From positions 431,763,921 through 431,827,920 of the forward strand of contig CM060900.1 in NCBI GenBank assembly GCA_030762935.1: a stretch of DNA of 64,000 bases, written 5' to 3'. The translations under genes were made by a program, and so were the position numbers. Numbering within the stretch: the stretch's first letter is position 1; each line of letters starts with the position of its first letter. Of the stretch, positions 57,670 through 64,000 are shown one piece after another. This DNA is from Hymenopus coronatus. Lineage: Eukaryota > Arthropoda > Insecta > Mantodea > Hymenopodidae. The notes below the pieces were generated by a model. The model was not told the origin of the DNA. It saw nothing but the letters and a program-made list of their open reading frames with translations, and ran no database searches.

Positions 57670-60114
57670 TAAAATTTAGTTGAGTCGATTTTGTAACACT
57701 ACATCACTTACTTTTTTATTTCGGAAAACATGTTTCAGAATGATAACAATAGTAAACTAGAAAAAGCAGTCGTCAAAAAAGTCTTGGAAATGGAGAAGAA
57801 CAAACATTACAAAAGTAGAAGTGAGGTAGAATTACAGCTATATGAATTACACTTGAAACTAACCAAAAAATTAGGAAGCATCATTTGGGAAAATTTAGAA
57901 AACAATCTTTTGGCTAAATTAAGCATCAAAATGAGAAACAAAACTTTAACGCAAAAACGTAAACTTGAAAAGCTGTGCAAAGAACAGGGGAAAAGAAAAC
58001 CAATTCAAAAATCCACACCACAAATGAACGTCAAAAACCTATCGGACCAAACTTTCACCAAATCAGAACTGGATTTCTTAAACAAAGGGATGAAAACTTG
58101 CGTCGATTTTTCAGATAAAATTGACAATTACATTGTGGACGTAGAAATAGCCACCCAGCACATAAATGATATTGATAAAAGCATAATAAAAAGTGAATGT
58201 TTCCAAATTATCGAAACAATAGAAAACAAAAAGAAAACTAACCCCCCAAAAAATGTAATAAGAGCATTAAAAAGCAAACCAGTAATTTATAGCAAAGCAG
58301 ACAAAGGAAACACAATAGTAATTATGGACAAAACTGAATATGTAGAAAGAATGGAAACACTTTTAGAAAAAGAAGAATACTCTACAGTACAAAAGAACCC
58401 TCTAAACCAATGTATAGTTAAATTAAATGCCAGTATTCAAGAATGTAAACTAATAGACAAAAAAGAAAAATGCAAAATTAAAGTTGATAATCCAGTTCTG
58501 CCCAGAATTTATGGCCTTCCAAAAATACACAAGCCGGGAAATGCAATGAGACCAATTGTAAACAATATAAGTGCACCTACATATAATCTAGCAAAATGGT
58601 TAACAAACAGATTCTCTTCCTTCCCTAAATTTGAAACAGCAAGTATAAAAAACTCTCTAGATCTGATCGATAAAATTAAAGACATAAAATTGGAAAAAAC
58701 CGATATGTTAGTTTCCTTTGATGTTACTGGTCTATTTCCAAGCATACCTACAGAAAGCATACAATCCCACATAAAAAACTGGTTACTTGCAATAGGAAAA
58801 ACAACAGAAGAAGTCCGAGAATACATCATATTAACGAATCTGTGCATAAAATTTTTTTTTTCACATTTAACAGGAAATATTACAAACAAACATCTGGTTT
58901 AGCTATGGGCAGCCCGCTGTCACCAATACTAGCACATCTCTTCATGAGCACTATGGAAACTAGGATTAAAAAGGCATTCCCCTGGATGTTCAAAATATGG
59001 TACCGCTATGTAGATGACATCTTTGCAATAGTCCCAGAAAGACACCTAGAAGATGCACTAAAACTCCTAAATATGCAAGAAAAGTCTATAAAGTTCACAA
59101 TGGAGAAGGAATGTGATGGACAACTACCATTCCTCGACCTAAAAATCATCAAAACTAATAATCACCTTACATTTGGCATCTACAGAAAACCTACCCACAC
59201 CAACAGCTATATAAAACAAAAGAGTTACAATCCCATTCCCCATCAGCATGCTTTACTCAACAGCCTTACACACAGATTGGTAAATGTACCAATGGGAAAA
59301 ACAGAATACCAATGTGAACTTACTAAAATATTGGACATAGCTACAGAGAATGGATTTCGGGCAGAACTGGTGTACAAAAAAGTTAATAAAGCCAAAAATA
59401 GAAAGAGAATTAAAGAAGTCAGCACACTCACTCAAAACCAGAAAGAAAACAAGATCTACAAGAAGTTTACATACCACCCTGCAACTTTCTACAAATTCCA
59501 GAGGATCTTCAAATGACATAACATCATTCTAGCCCCTAAAAACAATTACTCTATAAAAAACATTTTAAATTCTAAATTAAAAGATGATATCTCACAAGAA
59601 AACAAACCAGGAATATATCAGTTCAGCTGTAATGACTGTGAAAAAATCTACATAGGCCAAACAAAAGGAAATATAAAAACCAGGGCAAAAGAACACCACA
59701 GAAATATTAAACTCAAACAAGAAGAAAAATCTGCAGTAGCTTGGCATTTTTGGAAAGAGAAACACACTATAAATAGAAGCCCAAAAATCCTCAAAAACAT
59801 CACAAGGAAGACAGAATTAAAAGTTTGGGAAAACATATATATTTGGAAAAACAAGAACCGGGTTTTCAATTTTGAAATCTCGCCAGGCGATCTACTCATT
59901 CAGTGGTTCATCAAACCATCACCAGGGACAGAGACAACCACCACAGCAAGCAATGCCGGCAGTCGACCAAAGGAATTGACAATGGAAGCACATGGCTTCT
60001 GAAACATGTTTTCCGAAATAAAAAAGTAAAAGTGATGTAGTGTTACAAAATTGACTCAACTAAATTTTAATTGTTAAAACACATCACTGTCTCAAAGTCC
60101 ACCATATATCAGGA
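57670..60114 (+). mobile_element. Penelope-like element with inverted terminal repeats
   Basis: The element is 2.45 kb. A 72-nt arm at 57667-57738 is the inverted copy of 59999-60072 (74 nt), with one substitution and a 2-nt indel. A further 42 nt (60073-60114) follow the right arm, and a 12-bp target duplication encloses everything. Penelope elements are known for terminal repeats in direct or inverted orientation and for short extra tails. The high arm identity and only two coding lesions suggest a fairly recent insertion. Confidence 0.88.
57730..60002 (+). pseudogene. Penelope polyprotein: RT plus GIY-YIG endonuclease, two lesions
   Basis: ATG 57730 opens 390 codons: a Lys-rich N-terminal part, then the RT with KADKGNTIVIMDK, LPRIYGLPKIHKPG and VSFDVTGLFPSIP. 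A T-run near 58851-58861 shifts the frame. The second frame carries KYYKQTSGLAMGSPLSPILA, YRYVDDIFAI (catalytic YVDD near 59007) and FLDLKI. An in-frame TGA at 59514-59516 is followed, in the same frame, by the GIY-YIG domain (GIYQFSCNDCEKIYIGQTKG near 59610; KTRAKEHH) to TGA at 60000. About 757 codons in total is a normal Penelope length, as is RT followed by GIY-YIG. The enzyme would copy the RNA at a nick made by the endonuclease. Confidence 0.9.
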
Positions 60115-61392
60115 AAATTCATGAATATTTTGAAGAAAACTTTTTATTAAGTAAGCAAAAGTTTGGGTTTCGGACATCCCATAGTACTATAGATGCAATA
60201 ACCCTGTTCTATAAATGCTGTCTTTCTGGAACTGAGTCTGGTAATTTGTATTAGATTTTTTGATTTCACGAAGGCTGTTGGTACAGCTCCTCATAAAATG
60301 CTTCAACATAAGTTAAAATTTTATAGTTTTAATGATATTAGTGTAAACCTTCTGTCTTCTTATCTTAGTAGCAATAGGTACCAAGGAGTGTTTTTAAATT
60401 GTAGTAAAGTTTCCTCTTTCAAACTCTTGAAGCATGATGTACCTCAAGGATCCATATTAGGACCACTATTGTTCATAATTTACATTAACGATCTTCCTAA
60501 TTTTATTCACAGTTGTTATTTAGAGACATATATGCTTGCAGATGACTTGGCTGTTAACATTACTGAATTAACATTATTGAACTCAAAACTTAAAGAGTTA
60601 ACTAATAGTGTCCAAATATGGTGTAATGCTAATAATTTGATTTTAAACAGTTCAAAAACAGGACATTACATTTTAGTTTAAGGAGAATAAATTCAGATGA
60701 CCATAAAACAGTGAAATTTGTAGGTTTGCATGTTGACTCAAATTTGTGCTGGCAAACTCATGTTACATATGTGGTAAAAAAAAGTAAGTAAGTGTTTGTT
60801 CATGTTACGAATACTTAGGAATAATTTAATGTAGAATCTTTAATTGCAGCCTATTATGGACACATTCATAGTCATCTGAATTATGGGCTTATGCTCTGGG
60901 GTAACCATGCTTCATCACTACAATTTTTTATTTTACTGAAGAGATCTTTAAGATTAATTTATGAAGCTTCACCCAGGACTCATTGTAAACCACTTTTTAT
61001 TCAACCTGGTATACTTTCTTTACCATCAATGTACGTTCTGGCCTGCCTCTTGTATGTCAAGAAAAATATTAATGATTTGACTACCTGTGACAATATGCAT
61101 AATTACCCAAATGTAAGAACTCAAATATTTATGTACCTAAAAGTAAATATAGTGTAAGTGTAAATAGTTTCTGTTACATCTCATTAAAACTTTTTAACTC
61201 CTTACCTATGCACATAAGACATATTTCGTTTAAGAGCTTCAAGAGGAGGCTCAGATGGTTAACCCTCTATATACTGTTGACAGGTTTTATGTATAAATAT
61301 ATGGCGATAGATTTTATGATTGATATATACTGATGAAGTCATGAATAATTGTATTCAATAGACTAATAAACGATCTATCTATCTACCTGCCC
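60115..61392 (+). pseudogene. Jockey/CR1-like LINE, 3' part: RT core to tail
   Basis: It resumes with ENFLLSKQKFGFRTSHSTID, an FDFTKA-like block with a changed catalytic context, VPQGSILGPLLFIIYINDLP, MLADDLAVNI (ADD kept), NLILNSSKTG, and a C-terminal part (WGNHASS, LKRSLRLIYEASPRTHCKPLF, MYVLACLLYVKKNINDL). Frameshifts occur near 60250, 60680 and 61150. The 3' end GACTAATAAACGATCTATCTA runs into simple repeats, as LINE tails of this type do. Confidence 0.85.
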
Positions 61393-62343
61393 GTCCATCC
61401 ATCCATCCATCCATCCATCCATCCATCCATCCATCCATCCATCCATCCATCCATCCATCCATCCATCCATCCATCCATCCATCCATCCATCCATCCATCC
61501 ATCCATCCATCCATCCATCCATCCATCCATCCATCCATCCATCCATCCATCCATCCATCCATCCATCCCTCCATCCCTCCATCCCTCCATCCATCCATCC
61601 ATCCATCCATCCATCCATCCATCCATCCATCCATCCATCCATCCATCCATCCATCCATCCATCCATCCATCCATCCATCCATCCATCCATCCATCCATCC
61701 ATCCATCCATCCATCCATCCATCCATCCATCCATCCATCCATCCATCCATCCATCCATCCATCCATCCATCCATCCATCCATCCATCCATCCATCCATCC
61801 ATCCATCCATCCATCCATCCATCCATCCATCCATCCATCCATCCATCCATCCATCCATCCATCCATCCATCCATCCATCCATCCATCCATCCATCCATCC
61901 ATCCATCCATCCATCCATCCATCCATCCATCCATCCATCCATCCATCCATCCATCCATCCATCCATCCATCCATCCATCCATCCATCCATCCATCCATCC
62001 ATCCATCCATCCATCCATCCATCCATCCATCCATCCATCCATCCATCCATCCATCCATCCATCCATCCATCCATCCATCCATCCATCCATCCATCCATCC
62101 ATCCATCCATCCATCCATCCATCCATCCATCCATCCATCCATCCATCCATCCATCCATCCATCCATCCATCCATCCATCCATCCATCCATCCATCCATCC
62201 ATCCATCCATCCATCCATCCATCCATCCATCCATCCATCCATCCATCCATCCATCCATCCATCCATCCATCCATCCATCCATCCATCCATCCATCCATCC
62301 ATCCATCCATCCATCCATCCATCCATCCATCCATCCATCCATC
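61393..62343. repeat. ATCC tetranucleotide microsatellite, about 950 bp
   Basis: It is about 237 nearly perfect units; the only interruption I see is a CCCTCC cluster at about 61566-61590. On the minus strand all three frames read MDGW repeats with no stop, which is an artefact. Confidence 0.98.
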
Positions 62344-62690
62344 TCTAGAAAATTCAAGTTATGCATTTTATTTGTTTTTAAAATATCTTAAAGACACGAT
62401 ATATTAATAAAAAATTGTTAAAGTCACTTTTAAGAAAATAAAAATTTATTCAACATTTTCGATGTAAAGGGTAGTTTAGAATGGGAAGATTTACTTTGAA
62501 ACCTTTATATTGCATCTTTGGAAGATACAGAACTTAAATACCAAAGTTTAGTACTTATCTTGTACAGCATAACTCAAAAACTCTTCTGTGTCCCCCTCAT
62601 GCATACATTCATACCCCCCCCCCACACACACAGACTGTTTTATAAAAATGTTTTTTTTTTTTTTTTTTTCCCCAGGATGTCTACACGATT
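62344..62690 (+). repeat. rpt-1, copy 5
   Basis: CTAGAAAATTCAAGTTATGC, GATGTAAAGGGTAGTTT, CATCTTTGGAAGATAC and a CA run at 62617-62630 match rpt-1 order. It begins directly at the microsatellite end. Confidence 0.65.
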
Positions 62691-64000
62691 CACATTTTAC
62701 CTGGTAAACCACGAGGGGATTTCAAACTATTATCAAATGCATAACATGATTCAGTGTTGGCCATTCACAGGAAATTACAATTTACACTTAACTAATGGCT
62801 GCTGCTTTAATGGATTAAATAATTTCTTCATCTATGCCAAACATTTGAATAGCAATAAATCAGTATATACCGACAAAGCACAATCACAAAGATGGAATGA
62901 CAAGCATTCCTTAAGTTAAACACATACTCTCCATCAAATCAAATTTTTGGGCATCCTTCTAAATTTAGTTTTTTTATTATTTGTATGCCAAAGGAGCTAT
63001 CAGATATTTGGCAAAGTTACCTCAAAATAGGTGTATGGAAATGTTCAAAACTCATTTACTACCTAGTCCTTCTTTGTATCTTGATTTTAAATTTTGTTTA
63101 TGAGTAATTGGCAACTACCTAAAAATTGGGTAACAAGTATAACATAAGTATACACAACAGGAAAATTTGATCCCTTTGTATATCGAATGCACTCAAAGTT
63201 TATAAAAGATATCCTAAACACATTGACATAAAACTTTTTAAACTTTCTATACATTTCACAAGTATTGTGTACATCCAACTTTAAATCAAAATATGTAATT
63301 GCATTTTTGGTAAAAAAAAAAAGTTGCATTATAGGGCATAGAAATATATTAATTTGGGTATGCTATCAGTAGGTCAGTAAAATTGTGTCTCTCTATTTAT
63401 TGGAAAGAATATGTTAGCACGTCTTTTGTTTTGTATATTATGAGTTAAGTATTAAAAGTGTGCCTTTGAAGCTTCACGGATTAAAGCAATATTGCACATT
63501 TTTCACTGTTTAGTAAAAATGGAAAGAAGCTCTCTTGAAAGAGCTAGTCCTCTGGCACCTGGTAGAGACTTATAATGTGGAATCACTTCATGCAACATTG
63601 ATCAATAATCGTCATACTTTGTAGCCATCTTGTTTAGCCAGCAGACAATTTGATTTAACCTAAAGAATATTAAACTTTAAATACAAAAATCAAAATCAGC
63701 TGCAATGTTAGGAAAACAAAATACTTGTATATAAATAAGAGCACTGGAATGAGATTAAATATAGATACTCATCGAAAATGCTGTATTTGTTGGAAGGATG
63801 TTACCAGTTTAAAGATTATTTTATATTTGTATTCACTTCATGCTTAAAGTTACTTTTTGTTGCATTTCCACATCAGTTCATTAGTCTCGTTATTTTAATT
63901 ATAGCCTCAAGTTTCAGTATTAAAAGATTTCAGTCCACTACCATGCATTGGAGAATTTCCAGAGGGAGGGGGGTTTTGCAAAAATAAAATGTGCCCACTA
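62691..64000. other. AT-rich sequence to the window end
   Basis: Frames up to 133 codons exist but show no domain or splice support. Confidence 0.5.

Noticed and set aside
61375..62366. Three overlapping minus-strand frames of 319-327 codons made of MDGW repeats
   Set aside because: They are the translation of the ATCC microsatellite; a 4-nt repeat without stops is open in all three frames.

Overview
The window looks like nuclear DNA of an arthropod, most likely an insect with a large, repeat-rich genome. The grounds are AT-rich sequence, spliced exons with GT-AG borders, many tRNA-derived SINEs, and a mixture of mariner, Tc1, copia, Ty3/gypsy, Penelope and jockey/CR1-like LINE sequence. Nothing bacterial is present. 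No species can be named from sequence alone. Every alignment, difference count and boundary here was made by eye.

Layout. 0-5.9 kb holds SINEs and two decayed mariners. 5.7-16.76 kb is a head-to-tail array of seven minus-strand gag-only retroposons (A-G) of three subfamilies in the order 3-1-2-3-1-2-1. Each carries a zinc-knuckle Gag and none shows an endonuclease or reverse transcriptase. 16.8-19.2 kb is a decayed satellite of about 400 bp units. 19.2-26.5 kb has copies of an unnamed dispersed repeat (rpt-1), a FLYWCH/MULE fragment and a SINE with a 14-bp target duplication. 28.6-30.6 kb holds host-like coding sequence: a short two-exon gene start and the last exon of a C2H2 zinc-finger gene, which ends against a fold-back AGT/ACT microsatellite. 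30.6-35.35 kb holds a retroposon with a 10-bp target duplication, a MITE-like element, gypsy fragments, a SINE and a mariner relic.

35.35-44.84 kb is a tandem segmental duplication (units 1 and 2). Each unit contains a small spliced gene predicted to encode a 67-residue single-hydrophobic-segment peptide. Introns and flanks differ by about 3-5% between units, but the coding exons differ by about 12% and 24%, mostly in amino-acid-changing positions. This is the best candidate for a new host system. Unit 2 carries an intact gag-only retroposon with a 3' UTR and poly(A); unit 1 carries a SINE. The sister unit gives the empty site in both cases.

45-51 kb is mostly AT-rich with SINE, rpt-1 and LINE fragments. 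51.7-55.2 kb is a decayed copia element on the minus strand, abutted by a 5'-truncated Tc1-like element. 56.5-61.4 kb is a jockey/CR1-like LINE split by a nearly intact Penelope-like element that has inverted terminal repeats and a 12-bp target duplication. The LINE tail runs into about 950 bp of ATCC microsatellite. The rest is AT-rich with another rpt-1 copy.
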